Source of the DNA: Calliopsis andreniformis | Lineage: Eukaryota; Arthropoda; Insecta; Hymenoptera; Andrenidae | Assembly (NCBI RefSeq): GCF_051401765.1 | Contig: NW_027480450.1 | Span: 4,836,001 to 4,900,000, forward strand | Direction of reading: 5' to 3' | Length of the DNA stretch: 64,000 nt | Shown: one piece after another, positions 1-13,465 of the stretch | Position numbering within the stretch: position 1 is the first letter of the stretch | Layout: the number at the start of each line of letters is the position of its first letter | The notes under the pieces: generated by a model | The model's input: the letters and a program-made list of their open reading frames with translations, nothing else | Database searches by the model: none | Told to the model about the DNA's origin: nothing | Position numbers and translations under genes: made by a program

Positions 1-3000
1 TCAATACTCAATCCTCAATCCTCATCCCTCAATCATCAGTCCTCAAACATCAATCCCGAATCCTCAATCCTGAATCCTCAATCTTCAGCCCTCAGTCCTC
101 AATAATCAAATGTCAATCCACATTCCTCAATAGAATAAACTCAATTCACAGTTTTCAATACTCAATCTCCATTCTTCAATCTTTAAATCTCAATCCACAA
201 ACATCAATTCTCATCACTCAACCCTCAACACTCAGTCCTCAATCTTCAATCTTCAATCCTCAATCCTCAATCTTCAATCCTCAATACTCAATCTTCAATC
301 CTCAATGCTCAATTCTCAATCATCAATCCTCAATCCTCAATCCTCAATCCTCAATCGTCAATCCTCAACCCCAATTCTCAATCTTCAATCCTCAACCCTC
401 AATCCTCAATGCTCAATCGTCAATCTTCAATCCTCAATACTCAATCTTCAATCCTCAATCCTCAATCCTCAATTCTGATTCCTCAATCCTCAATCTTCAA
501 TCCTCAATCCTCAATCCTCAATGCTCAATCCTCAATCTTCGACCCTCAATACTCAATCTTCAATCCTCAATCCTCAATCCTCAATTCTCAATCCTCAATC
601 CTCAATCCTCAATCTTCAATCCTCAATACTCAATCTGCAATCCTCAATCCTCAATCCTCAATCCTCAATCCTCATTCTTCAATCCTCAATACCGAATCCT
701 CACTCTTCAATACTCAATCCTCAATCCTCAATTCTCAATCCTCAATCCTCAATCCTCAATGCTCAATCCTCAATGCTCAATCCTCAATCCGCAGTCCTCA
801 GCCCTCAATCCTCAATCCTCAACCCTCAGCCCTCATCCTCCATCCTCAATCCTCAATCCTCAATCCTCAATCCTGAATCCTCAATCCTCAATCTTCAATC
901 CTCAATACTCAATCTTCAATCATCAATCCTCAATCCTCAATCCTCAATTCTCAATCCTCAATCATCAATCCTTAATCTTCAATACTCAATCCACAATCAT
1001 CAATCCTCAATCCTCAATCCTCAATCCTCAATCCTCAATCATCAATCCTCCATCTTCAATTCTCAATCCTCAATCCTCAACCCTCAATCTTCAATCCTCA
1101 ATCCCCAGTCCTCAATCTTCAATCCTCAATCCTCAATCCTCAATCCTCAATCCTCAGTCCTCAATCCTCAATCCTCAAGCCTCAAACATCAATCCTCAAC
1201 CGTCAGGCCTCGTCCTCAACCCTCAAACCTCAATCCTCAATCCTCAGTCTTCAATCATTAATACTCAATCTTCAATCCTCAATCCTCAATCCTAAATCCT
1301 CAATCCCCAATCCTCAATATTCAACATACAACCCTCAACCATCAATCCTCAATAATCAACCATCAATCCTCAATTCTCAATACTTAATAGAATATCCTGA
1401 ATTCTCATGGTTCAATACTAAATCCACAATATTCAATAATCAAATCTCAATCCTCAAACATCAATTCTCATTACTCAATTCTCAACACTCAGCCCTCTCT
1501 CTTCAATCCTCCATCCTCAATCCTCAATCCTCAAGCGTCAATCCTCAATCCTCAATGCTCAACCCTCAAACCTCAGTCCTCAAACCTCAATCCCGAATCC
1601 TCAATCCTGAATCCTCAATCTTCAGCACTCAGTCCTCAACAATCAATTGTCAATCCTCAATCCTCAATAGAATATCCTCAATTCACAGTTTTCGATACTC
1701 AATACCCAATCTTCAATCTTCAAATCTCAATTCACAAACATCGATCCTCATCACTCAACCCTCAACACTCTGTCCTCAATCTTCAATCCTCAATCCTCAA
1801 TCCTCAATCCTCAATCCTCAATCCTCAATTCTCAATCCTCAATCCTCAATCCTCAGACTTCAAACATCAATACTCAACCCTCAGTCCTCGACCTCAACCC
1901 TCAGTCCTTATCCTCAATTCTCAATTCTCAATCCTCAATCCTCAACCCTCAATCTTCAATCCTCAATCCCCAGTCCTCAATCTTCAATCCTCAATCCTCA
2001 ATCCTCAATCCTCAATCCTCAGTCCTCAATCCTCAATCCTCAAACCTCAAACATCAATCCTCAACCGTCAGTCCTCGTCCTCAACCCTCAAACCTCAACC
2101 CTCAATCCTCAGTCTTCAATCATCAATACTCAATCTTCAATCCTCAATCCTCAATCCTAAATCCTCAATCCCCAATCCTCAATATTCAACATACAACCCT
2201 CAACCATCAATCCTCAATAATCAACCATCAATCCTCAATTCTCAATACTTAATAGAATATCCTGAATTCTCATGGTTCAATACTAAATCCACAATATTCA
2301 ATAATCAAATCTCAATCCTCAAACATCAATTCTCAGCACTCAATTCTCAACACTCAGCCCTCTCTCTTCAATCCTCCATCCTCAATCCTCAATCCTCAAG
2401 CGTCAATCCTCAATCCTCAATCCTCAACCCTCAAACCTCAGTCCTCAAACCTCAATCCCGAATCCTCAATCCTGAATCCTCAATCTTCAGCACTCAGTCC
2501 TCAACAATCAATTGTGAATCCTCAATCCTCAATAGAATATCCTCAATTCACAGTTTTCAATACTCAATCCCCAATCTTCAATCTTCAAATCTCAATTCAC
2601 AAACATCAATCCTCATCACTCAACCCTCAACACTCAGTCCTCAATCTTCAATTCTCAATCCTCTATCCTCAATCTTCAATCCTCAATACTCAATCTTCAA
2701 TCCTCAGTCCTCAATTTTCAATCCTCAATCCTCAATCCTCAATCCTCAATCCTCATTCCTCAAACCTCAATCCTCAACCCTCAGTCCTCATCCTCAATTC
2801 TCAATTCTCAATCCTCAATCCTCAACCCTCAATCTTCAATCCTCAATCCCCAGTCCTCAATCTTCAATCCTCAATGCGCAATCCTCAATCCTCAATCCTC
2901 AGTCCTCAATCCTCAATCCTCAATCCTCAATCCACAATCCTCAGTCCACAATCCTAAATCCTCAATCCTCAGTCCTCTAACCTCAACCCTCAACCGTCAG

Positions 3001-3101
3001 TCCTCGTCCTCAAACCTCAACCCTCAATCCTCAATCCTCAATCTTCAATCATCAATACTCAATCTTCAATCCTCAGTCCTCAATTCTCAATCCTCAATCC
3101 T
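1..3101 (+). repeat. Left segmental repeat, copy 1 (first part)
   Basis: Base 1 onward matches base 6464 onward at a constant offset of 6463 bp, and the match continues to about 3101/9564. Only a handful of substitutions were noticed, for example near 848, 1567, 1742 and 2099 against their partners, so identity is well above 99 percent. The left border lies outside the window. The segment includes Y blocks near 80, 1650 and 2515 and the internal 865-bp pair at 1055-2650. Confidence 0.9.
1055..2650 (+). repeat. Internal tandem pair, period about 865 bp
   Basis: Bases about 1055-1785 match about 1920-2650 at an 865-bp offset. Landmarks: CTCAACCGTCAG at 1195 and 2060, and the Y-block ATTCACAGTTTTC at 1681 and 2546. 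The copies differ at scattered bases (AGGCC versus AGTCC after the first landmark, CTCTGTCC versus CTCAGTCC near 1770), so this duplication is older than the 6463-bp one that carries it. The pair recurs at 3601-5190 and 7518-9113. Confidence 0.8.
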
Positions 3102-3600
3102 CATTCCTCAATCCTCAATCGTCAATCCTCAATCCTCAATCCTCAGTCCTCAATCCTCAATCCTCAATTCTCAATCCTCAATCCTCAATCCTCAGACTTC
3201 AAACATCAATACTCAACCCTCAGTCCTCGACCTCAATCCACAAACCTCAATGCTCAATCCTCAATCTTCAAACATCAATATTCAATCTTCAATCCTCAAC
3301 CCTCAATCCTGAATACTAAACCTTCAATCCTCAATACACAATACTCAACAGAATATCCTGAATTCTCAGGATTCAATACTCAATCCTCAACCCTCAATCC
3401 TCAATCCTCAATCTTCAATCCTCAACACTCAATCTTCAATCCTCATTCCTCAATCCTCAATCGTCAATCCTCAATCCTCAATCCTCAGTCCTCAATCCTC
3501 AATCCTCAATTCTCAATCCTCAATCCTCAATCCTCAGACTTCAAACATCAATACTCAACCCTCAGTCCTCGACCTCAACCCTCAGTCCTTATCCTCAATT
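3102..3600 (+). repeat. Copy-1-specific heptamer stretch with an X-type palindrome
   Basis: Copy 2 of the left segmental repeat has no counterpart at the corresponding place. The stretch is ordinary heptamer variants plus one GAATATCCTGAATTCTCAGGATTC block at 3351-3374, a form otherwise seen in the right part of the window. Parts of it (CTCAGACTTCAAAC and CTCGACCTCAA words) also occur at about 1850-1915 and 4385-4450. Confidence 0.65.
3355..3372. repeat. X-block inverted repeat, perfect form
   Basis: ATCCTGA and TCAGGAT are exact inverse complements separated by ATTC. This is the only perfect copy seen in the left domain; the others there read TCATGGT in the right arm. It could form a 7-bp stem, but no binding protein or function can be named. 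Confidence 0.75.
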
Positions 3601-5190
3601 CTCAATTCTCAATCCTCAATCCTCAACCCTCAATCTTCAATCCTCAATCCCCAGTCCTCAATCTTCAATCCTCAATCCTCAATCCTCAATCCTCAATCCT
3701 CAGTCCTCAATCCTCAATCCTCAAGCCTCAAACATCAATCCTCAACCGTCAGGCCTCGTCCTCAACCCTCAAACCTCAATCCTCAATCCTCAGTCTTCAA
3801 TCATCAATACTCAATCTTCAATCCTCAATCCTCAATCCTAAATCCTCAATCCCCAATCCTCAATATTCAACATACAACCCTCAACCATCAATCCTCAATA
3901 ATCAACCATCAATCCTCAATTCTCAATACTTAATAGAATATCCTGAATTCTCATGGTTCAATACTAAATCCACAATATTCAATAATCAAATCTCAATCCT
4001 CAAACATCAATTCTCATTACTCAATTCTCAACACTCAGCCCTCTCTCTTCAATCCTCCATCCTCAATCCTCAATCCTCAAGCGTCAATCCTCAATCCTCA
4101 ATCCTCAACCATCAAACCTCAGTCCTCAAACCTCAATCCCGAATCCTCAATCCTGAATCCTCAATCTTCAGCACTCAGTCCTCAACAATCAATTGTCAAT
4201 CCTCAATCCTCAATAGAATATCCTCAATTCACAGTTTTCGATACTCAATCCCCAATCTTCAATCTTCAAATCTCAATTCACAAACATCAATCCTCATCAC
4301 TCAACCCTCAACACTCAGTCCTCAATCTTCAATCCTCAATCCTCAATCCTCAATCCTCAATCCTCAATTCTCAATCCTCAATCCTCAATCCTCAGACTTC
4401 AAACATCAATACTCAACCCTCAGTCCTCGACCTCAACCCTCAGTCCTTATCCTCAATTCTCAATTCTCAATCCTCAATCCTCAACCCTCAATCTTCAATC
4501 CTCAATCCCCAGTCCTCAATCTTCAATCCTCAATCCTCAATCCTCAATCCTCAATCCTCAGTCCTCAATCCTCAATCCTCAAACCTCAAACATCAATCCT
4601 CAACCGTCAGTCCTCGTCCTCAACCCTCAAACCTCAATCCTCAATCCTCAGTCTTCAATCATCAATACTCAATCTTCAATCCTCAATCCTCAATCCTAAA
4701 TCCTCAATCCCCAATCCTCAATATTCAACATACAACCCTCAACCATCAATCCTCAATAATCAACCATCAATCCTCAATTCTCAATACTTAATAGTATATC
4801 CTGAATTCTCATGGTTCAATACTAAATCCACAATATTCAATAATCAAATCTCAATCCTCAAACATCAATTCTCAGCACTCAATTCTCAACACTCAGCCCT
4901 CTCTCTTCAATCCTCCATCCTCAATCCTCAATCCTCAAGCGTCAATCCTCAATCCTCAATCCTCAACCCTCAAACCTCAGTCCTCAATCCTCAATCCCGA
5001 ATCCTCAATCCTGAATCCTCAATCTTCAGCACTCAGTCCTCAACAATCAATTGTCAATCCTCAATCCTCAATAGAATATCCTCAATTCACAGTTTTCAAT
5101 ACTCAATCCCCAATCTTCAATCTTCAAATCTCAATTCACAAACATCAATCCTCATCACTCAACCCTCAACACTCAGTCCTCAATCTTCAA
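3601..5190 (+). repeat. Second internal tandem pair, period about 858 bp
   Basis: This is another copy of the 1055-2650 pair, displaced by 2546 bp in the first half and 2539 bp in the second. CTCAACCGTCAG lies at 3741 and 4599, and the Y-block ATTCACAGTTTTC at 4227 and 5085, both 858 bp apart. The 7-bp difference from the 865-bp spacing of the first pair equals one monomer. This extra pair accounts for most of the 2.54 kb by which copy 1 exceeds copy 2. Confidence 0.8.
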
Positions 5191-6463
5191 TCCTCAATCC
5201 TCTATCCTCAATCTTCAATCCTCAATACTCAATCTTCAATCCTCAGTCCTCAATTTTCAATCCTCAATCCTCAATCCTCAATCCTCAATCCTCATTCCTC
5301 AAACCTCAATCCTCAACCCTCAGTCCTCATCCTCAATTCTCAATTCTCAATCCTCAATCCTCAACCCTCAATCTTCAATCCTCAATCCCCAGTCCTCAAT
5401 CTTCAATCCTCAGTGCGCAATCCTCAATCCTCAATCCTCAGTCCTCAATCCTCAATCCTCAATCCTCAATCCACAATCCTCAGTCCACAATCCTAAATCC
5501 TCAATCCTCAGTCCTCTAACCTCAACCCTCAACCGTCAGTCCTCGTCCTCAAACCTCAACCCTCAATCCTCAATCCTCAATCTTCAATCATCAATACTCA
5601 ATCTTCAATCCTCAGTCCTCAATTCTCAATCCTCAATCCTCAATCCTCAATCCTCTATCCTCAATGCTCAATCCTCAATCCTGAATCCTCAGTCCACAAT
5701 CCTCAATCTTCAAGCCTCAGTCCCCAATCCTCAAGTTTCAATCCTCCATCCTCAATCCTCAATACTCAATCCTCAATCTTCAATCCTCAATCCCCAGTCC
5801 TCAATCTTTAATCCTCAATGCTCAATCCTCCATCCTAAATCCTCAGTCCTCAATCCTCAATCCTCAAACCTCAAGCATCAATCCTCAACCGTCAGTCCTC
5901 ATCCTCAATCCTCAACACTCAATTCTCAAACCTCAATCTTCAATCATCAATACTCAATCTTCAATCCTCAATCCTCAATCTTCAATCCTCAATCCTCAAT
6001 TCTCAATCCTCAATACTCAATCCTCAATCGTCAATCCTCAATCCCCAATGCTCAATCTTCAATCCTCACTCCTCAATCCTCAATCCTCAATCCCCAATCT
6101 TCAATCCTCAATACTCAATGTTCAATCCTCATTCCTGAATCCTCAATCCTCAATCCTCAATCCTCAATCCTCAATCCTCAGTCTTCAATCCTCAATACTC
6201 AATCTGCAATCCTCAATCCTCAATCTTCAATCCTCAATGATCAATCTCCAATCCTAGATCATCAATCCCCAATACTCAATCCTTAATCCTCAGTCTTCAA
6301 TCCTCAATCCCCAGTACTCAATCTTCAATCCTCAATGCTGAATCCTCAATACTCAATCCTCAGTTCTCAATCCTCAATCCTCAATCCTCAAACCTCAATT
6401 CTCAACCGTCAGTCCTCGTCCTCAAACCTCAACCCTCAATCCCCAATCCTCAATCTTCAATCA
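5191..6463 (+). repeat. Left segmental repeat, copy 1 (distal part)
   Basis: This segment matches 9115 onward at a constant offset of 3924. Checked landmarks: AAATCC at 5495 and 9419, and the AATGTTCAATCC start at 6118 and 10042. The matching begins upstream, at least from 4599/8523. Together with the 6463-bp offset on the other side it defines a 2539-bp length difference between copies 1 and 2. Confidence 0.8.
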
Positions 6464-6700
6464 TCAATACTCAATCCTCAATCCTCATCCCTCAATCATC
6501 AGTCCTCAAACATCAATCCCGAATCCTCAATCCTGAATCCTCAATCTTCAGCCCTCAGTCCTCAATAATCAAATGTCAATCCACATTCCTCAATAGAATA
6601 AACTCAATTCACAGTTTTCAATACTCAATCTCCATTCTTCAATCTTTAAATCTCAATCCACAAACATCAATTCTCATCACTCAACCCTCAACACTCAGTC
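6218..6700 (+). repeat. Segment shared with 14350-14832
   Basis: Offset 8132. Shared rare variants include AATGATCAAT followed by CCAATCCTAGATC, and GCTGAATCC at 6335/14467. The copies diverge near 6700/14832. The segment spans the junction between left copies 1 and 2, so 14350-14832 was copied from such a junction or shares its ancestor. Confidence 0.8.
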
Positions 6701-9564
6701 CTCAATCTTCAATCTTCAATCCTCAATCCTCAATCTTCAATCCTCAATACTCAATCTTCAATCCTCAATGCTCAATTCTCAATCATCAATCCTCAATCCT
6801 CAATCCTCAATCCTCAATCGTCAATCCTCAACCCCAATTCTCAATCTTCAATCCTCAACCCTCAATCCTCAATGCTCAATCGTCAATCTTCAATCCTCAA
6901 TACTCAATCTTCAATCCTCAATCCTCAATCCTCAATTCTGATTCCTCAATCCTCAATCTTCAATCCTCAATCCTCAATCCTCAATGCTCAATCCTCAATC
7001 TTCGACCCTCAATACTCAATCTTCAATCCTCAATCCTCAATCCTCAATTCTCAATCCTCAATCCTCAATCCTCAATCTTCAATCCTCAATACTCAATCTG
7101 CAATCCTCAATCCTCAATCCTCAATCCTCAATCCTCATTCTTCAATCCTCAATACCGAATCCTCACTCTTCAATACTCAATCCTCAATCCTCAATTCTCA
7201 ATCCTCAATCCTCAATCCTCAATGCTCAATCCTCAATGCTCAATCCTCAATCCGCAGTCCTCAGCCCTCAATCCTCAATCCTCAACCCTCAGCCCTCATC
7301 CTCCATCCACAATCCTCAATCCTCAATCCTCAATCCTGAATCCTCAATCCTCAATCTTCAATCCTCAATACTCAATCTTCAATCATCAATCCTCAATCCT
7401 CAATCCTCAATTCTCAATCCTCAATCATCAATCCTTAATCTTCAATACTCAATCCACAATCATCAATCCTCAATCCTCAATCCTCAATCCTCAATCCTCA
7501 ATCATCAATCCTCCATCTTCAATTCTCAATCCTCAATCCTCAACCCTCAATCTTCAATCCTCAATCCCCAGTCCTCAATCTTCAATCCTCAATCCTCAAT
7601 CCTCAATCCTCAATCCTCAGTCCTCAATCCTCAATCCTCAAGCCTCAAACATCAATCCTCAACCGTCAGGCCTCGTCCTCAACCCTCAAACCTCAATCCT
7701 CAATCCTCAGTCTTCAATCATTAATACTCAATCTTCAATCCTCAATCCTCAATCCTAAATCCTCAATCCCCAATCCTCAATATTCAACATACAACCCTCA
7801 ACCATCAATCCTCAATAATCAACCATCAATCCTCAATTCTCAATACTTAATAGAATATCCTGAATTCTCATGGTTCAATACTAAATCCACAATATTCAAT
7901 AATCAAATCTCAATCCTCAAACATCAATTCTCATTACTCAATTCTCAACACTCAGCCCTCTCTCTTCAATCCTCCATCCTCAATCCTCAATCCTCAAGCG
8001 TCAATCCTCAATCCTCAATGCTCAACACTCAAACCTCAGTCCTCAAACCTCAATCCCGAATCCTCAATCCTGAATCCTCAATCTTCAGCACTCAGTCCTC
8101 AACAATCAATTGTCAATCCTCAATCCTCAATAGAATATCCTCAATTCACAGTTTTCGATACTCAATACCCAATCTTCAATCTTCAAATCTCAATTCACAA
8201 ACATCAATCCTCATCACTCAACCCTCAACACTCTGTCCTCAATCTTCAATCCTCAATCCTCAATCCTCAATCCTCAATCCTCAATCCTCAATTCTCAATC
8301 CTCAATCCTCAATCCTCAGACTTCAAACATCAATACTCAACCCTCAGTCCTCGACCTCAACCCTCAGTCCTTATCCTCAATTCTCAATTCTCAATCCTCA
8401 ATCCTCAACCCTCAATCTTCAATCCTCAATCCCCAGTCCTCAATCTTCAATCCTCAATCCTCAATCCTCAATCCTCAATCCTCAGTCCTCAATCCTCAAT
8501 CCTCAAACCTCAAACATCAATCCTCAACCGTCAGTCCTCGTCCTCAACCCTCAAACCTCAATCCTCAATCCTCAGTCTTCAATCATCAATACTCAATCTT
8601 CAATCCTCAATCCTCAATCCTAAATCCTCAATCCCCAATCCTCAATATTCAACATACAACCCTCAACCATCAATCCTCAATAATCAACCATCAATCCTCA
8701 ATTCTCAATACTTAATAGAATATCCTGAATTCTCATGGTTCAATACTAAATCCACAATATTCAATAATCAAATCTCAATCCTCAAACATCAATTCTCAGC
8801 ACTCAATTCTCAACACTCAGCCCTCTCTCTTCAATCCTCCATCCTCAATCCTCAATCCTCAAGCGTCAATCCTCAATCCTCAATCCTCAACCCTCAAACC
8901 TCAGTCCTCAAACCTCAATCCCGAATCCTCAATCCTGAATCCTCAATCTTCAGCACTCAGTCCTCAACAATCAATTGTGAATCCTCAATCCTCAATAGAA
9001 TATCCTCAATTCACAGTTTTCAATACTCAATCCCCAATCTTCAATCTTCAAATCTCAATTCACAAACATCAATCCTCATCACTCAACCCTCAACACTCAG
9101 TCCTCAATCTTCAATTCTCAATCCTCTATCCTCAATCTTCAATCCTCAATACTCAATCTTCAATCCTCAGTCCTCAATTTTCAATCCTCAATCCTCAATC
9201 CTCAATCCTCAATCCTCATTCCTCAAACCTCAATCCTCAACCCTCAGTCCTCATCCTCAATTCTCAATTCTCAATCCTCAATCCTCAACCCTCAATCTTC
9301 AATCCTCAATCCCCAGTCCTCAATCTTCAATCCTCAATGCGCAATCCTCAATCCTCAATCCTCAGTCCTCAATCCTCAATCCTCAATCCTCAATCCACAA
9401 TCCTCAGTCCACAATCCTAAATCCTCAATCCTCAGTCCTCTAACCTCAACCCTCAACCGTCAGTCCTCGTCCTCAAACCTCAACCCTCAATCCTCAATCC
9501 TCAATCTTCAATCATCAATACTCAATCTTCAATCCTCAGTCCTCAATTCTCAATCCTCAATCCT
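6464..9564 (+). repeat. Left segmental repeat, copy 2 (first part)
   Basis: This is the partner of 1-3101 at offset 6463. After about 9564 it stops matching 3102 onward and instead matches the sequence after about 5640, at offset 3924. Copy 2 is therefore the same higher-order unit as 1-6463 but about 2.54 kb shorter. The near identity in single-base variants shows a recent duplication. Confidence 0.9.
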
Positions 9565-9619
9565 CAATCCTCAATCCTCTATCCTCAATGCTCAATCCTC
9601 AATCCTGAATCCTCAGTCC

Positions 9620-10390
9620 ACAATCCTCAATCTTCAAACCTCAGTCCCCAATCCTCAAGTTTCAATCCTCCATCCTCAATCCTCAATACACAATCCTCAA
9701 TCTTCAATCCTCAATCCCCAGTCCTCAATCTTTAATCCTCAATGCTCAATCCTCCATCCTAAATCCTCAGTCCTCAATCCTCAATCCTCAAACCTCAAAC
9801 ATCAATCCTCAACCGTCAGTCCTCGTCCTCAATCCTCAACACTCAATTCTCAAACCTCAATCTTCAATCATCAATACTCAATCTTCAATCCTCAATCCTC
9901 AATCTTCAATCCTCAATCCTCAATTCTCAATCCTCAATACTCAATCCTCAATCGTCAATCCTCAATCCCCAATCCTCAATCTTCAATCCTCACTCCTCAA
10001 TCCTCAATCCTCAATCCCGAATCTTCAATCCTCAATACTCAATGTTCAATCCTCATTCCTCAATCCTCAACCCTCAATCCTCAATCCTCAATCCTCAATC
10101 CTCAGTCTTCAATCCTCAATACTCAATCTGCAATCCTCAATCCTCAATCCTCAATCCTCAATACTCATTCTTCAATCCCCAATACCCAATCCTCAATCTT
10201 CAATCCTCAATCCTCAATCATCAATTCTCAATCCTCAATCCTCAATCCTCAGACCTCAAACATCAATATTCAGCACTCAGTCCTCGTCCACAATCCACAA
10301 CCCTCAATCCTCAACCCTCAATCTTCAATCATCAATATTCAATCTTCAATCCTCAATCCTCAATCCTCAATCCTCAATCCTCAATCCTCA
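9620..10390 (+). repeat. Segment shared with 13466-14236
   Basis: Offset 3846. Landmarks: AATGTTCAATCCTCATTCC at 10042 and 13888, and the CTCCATCCTAAATCCTCAG word upstream of each. Scattered single-base differences are present (AATACACAATCC versus AATACTCAATCC). Confidence 0.8.
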
Positions 10391-10409
10391 ATCCTCAATC
10401 CTCAATCCC

Positions 10410-11650
10410 CAATCCTCAATCCTCAATCCTCAATCATCAATCCTCAATCATCAATACTCAATCCTCAATATTCAGTCTTCAGCCCTCAGTCCCCAACAAT
10501 CAGTTGTCAATCCTCAATCGTCAATAGAATATCCTCAGTTCAGAGTTTTCAATACGCAATACTCAATCTGCAATCTTCAAATCTCTATTCACAAACATCA
10601 ACACTCATCACTCAACCCTCAACACTCAGTCCCCAATCCTGAATCTTCAATCCTCAATCCTCAGTCCTCAATCCTCAATCCTCAATTTTGAATCCTCAAT
10701 ACTCAATCTTCAATACTCAATCCTCAATCCTCAAACCTCAATCTTCAATCCTCAATCCTCAATCCTCAATCCTCAATCCTCAATCCTCATTCTTCAATCA
10801 TCAATACCCAATCCTCAGTCTTCAATCCTCAATCCTCAATCCTCAGTTCTCAATCCTCAACCCTCAGTCCTCAGTCCTCAAACCTCAATCCTCAACCCTC
10901 AGTCTTCCATCATCAATACTCAACCTTCAATCCTCAATCCTCAATCCTCAATCCTCAATCCTCAATCCTCAATATTCAACACACAACCCTCAACCATCAA
11001 TCCTCAAACGTCAGCCATCAATCCTCAATTCTCAATACTCAATAGAATATGCTGAATTCTCATGGTTCAATACTCAATCCACAATATTCAATAATCAAAT
11101 CTCAATCCTCAAACATCAATTCTCAATCTTCAATACTCAATACTGTATCTTCAATCCTCAACCCTCAATTCTCAATCCTCTATCCTCAATCGTGAATCTT
11201 CAATCCTCAGTCCCCAATTCTCAGCCTTCGATCCTCATTCCTCAATCCTCAATCCTCAATCCTCAATCCTCAATCCTCAGTCATCAGTACTCAATCTTCA
11301 ATCCTCAATCCTCAGTCCTCAATCTTCCATCCTCAATGCTCCATCCTCCATCCTCAATCATCAGTCCTCAGTCCGCAACCCTCAATCCTCAAACTTCAAT
11401 CCACAAACGTCAGTCCTCGTCCTCAACCCTCAACCCTCAATCCTCAATCCTCAATCTTCAATCCTCAATACTCAATCCTCAATATTCAACACACAACCCT
11501 CAACCATCATTCCTCAATACTCAACCATCAATCCTCATTTCTCAATACTCAATAGAATATCCTGAATTCTCATGGTTCAATACTCAATCCACAATATTCA
11601 ATGATCAAATCTCAATTCTCAAACATCAATTCTCAACACTCAATCCTCAA
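10410..11650 (+). repeat. Triplicated 1.2-kb segment, member 1
   Basis: This segment is shared with about 15430-16600 (offset 4977) and about 17377-18617 (offset 6967). Anchors are AATTTTGAATCC at 10684, 15661 and 17651, and the CTCATGGTTC block downstream. Members 1 and 3 share more private variants (TTTCATTCCTC near the end, GATCAAATC) than either shares with member 2. Confidence 0.8.
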
Positions 11651-13465
11651 TACTCAAACCTCAGTCCTCAAACCTCAATCCCGAATCCTCAATCTTCAAT
11701 CCTCAATACTCAATCTTCAATCCTCAGTCCTCAATTTTCAATCCTCAATCCTCAATCCTCAATCCTCAATCCTCATTCCTCAAACCTCAATCCTCAACCC
11801 TCAGTCCTCATCCTCAATTCTCAATTCTCAATCCTCAATCCTCAACCCTCAATCTTCAATCCTCAATCCCCAGTCCTCAATCTTCAATCCTCAATGCGCA
11901 ATCCTCAATCCTCAATCCTCAGTCCTCGATCCTCGATCCTCAATCCTCAATCCACAATCCTCAGTCCACAATCCTCAATCCTCAATCCTCAGTCCTCTAA
12001 CCTCAACCCTCAACCGTCAGTCCTCGGCCTCAAACCTCAACCCTCAATCCTCAATCCTCAATATTCAATCATCAATACCCAATCTTCAATCCTCAGTCCT
12101 CAATTCTCAACCCTCAATCCTCAATCCTCAAATCTCTATACTCAATGCTCAACCCTCAATCCTGAATCCTCAGTCCACAATCCTCAATCCTCAACTGTCA
12201 GTCCTCGGCCTCAAACCTCAACCCTCAATCCTCAATCCTCAGTCTTCAACCATCAATACTCAATCCTCAATCCTCTACCCTCAGCCCTCATCCTCAATCC
12301 TCAGTCATCAAACCACAATCCCGAATCCTCAATCCTGAATCCTCAATCTACTGCCCTCAGTCCTCAATAATCAATTGTCAGTCCTCAATCCTCAATAGAA
12401 TATCCTCAATTCACAGTTTTCAATACTCAATCCCCATTCTTCAATCTTCAAATCTCAATCCACAAACATCAATTCTCATCACTCAGCCCTCAACTCTCAG
12501 TCCTCAATCCTCAATCCTCACTCCTCAGTCCTCAACCTTCAATCCTCATTACTCAATCAGCAATCCTAAATCCTCAATCCTCAATCCTCAATCCTCTATT
12601 CTCAATCCTCAATCCTCAATCCTCAGACCTCAAACATCAATACTCAAACCTCAGTCCTCGTCCTGAATCAACAACACTCAATCCTCAATCCTCAATCTTC
12701 AATCATCAATATTCAATCTTCAATCGTCCATCCTCAGTCCTCAATCCTCAATCCTCAATCCTCAATCCACAATCCTCAGTCCTCAATCCTCAATCCTCAA
12801 TCCTCTAACTTCAGTCCTCAACAGTCAGTCCTCGTCCTCAAACCTCAACCCTCAATCCACAATCCTCAATCCTCAATACCCAATCCTCAATCTTCAATCC
12901 TCAGTCCTCAATCCTCAATCATCAATCCTCAATCCTCAATCCTCAATCTTCAATCATCAGTCCCAAATCCTCAATCTTCAATCCACAATCCTCAACACTC
13001 AACCTTCAATCCTCAATACTCAATATTCAATCCTCAATCCTCAATCATCAATCCTCGATCCTCATTCTTCAATCCTCAATACCCAATCCTCAACCTTCAA
13101 TCCTCAATCCTCAATCCTCAATTCTCAATCCTCAATCCTCAATCCTCAGACCTCAAACATCAATACTCAACCCTCAGTCCTCGTCCTCAATCCACAACCC
13201 TCAATCCTCAGTCCTCAATCTTCAATCATCAATATTCAATCTTCAATCCTCAATCCTCAACCCTCAATCCTCAATTATCAATCCTCAACGTTCAATCCGC
13301 AATACACAATCCTCAATCTTCAATCTTCAATCCTCAATCCTGAATCCTCAATCCTCAATCCTCAATCCTCAATACTCAATCCTCAATCCTCAGCCCTCAA
13401 ACCTCATCCTCAATTCTCAATTCTCAATCCTCAATCCTCAACCCTCAATCTTCAATCCTCAATAC
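11651..13465 (+). repeat. Heptamer stretch, mosaic of left-domain variants
   Basis: The first 350 bases resemble 2680-2990 and 5220-5500 (AATGCGCAATCC, GTCCACAATCC). A Y block lies at about 12365-12500. The rest is ordinary degenerate heptamer without a partner that I could pin down by eye. Confidence 0.6.

Noticed and set aside
1380..1430. TATA-like and AT-rich promoter candidates such as TACTTAATAGAATATCC
   Set aside because: They are X- and Y-block variants of the heptamer, recur dozens of times, and have no transcribed unit beside them.
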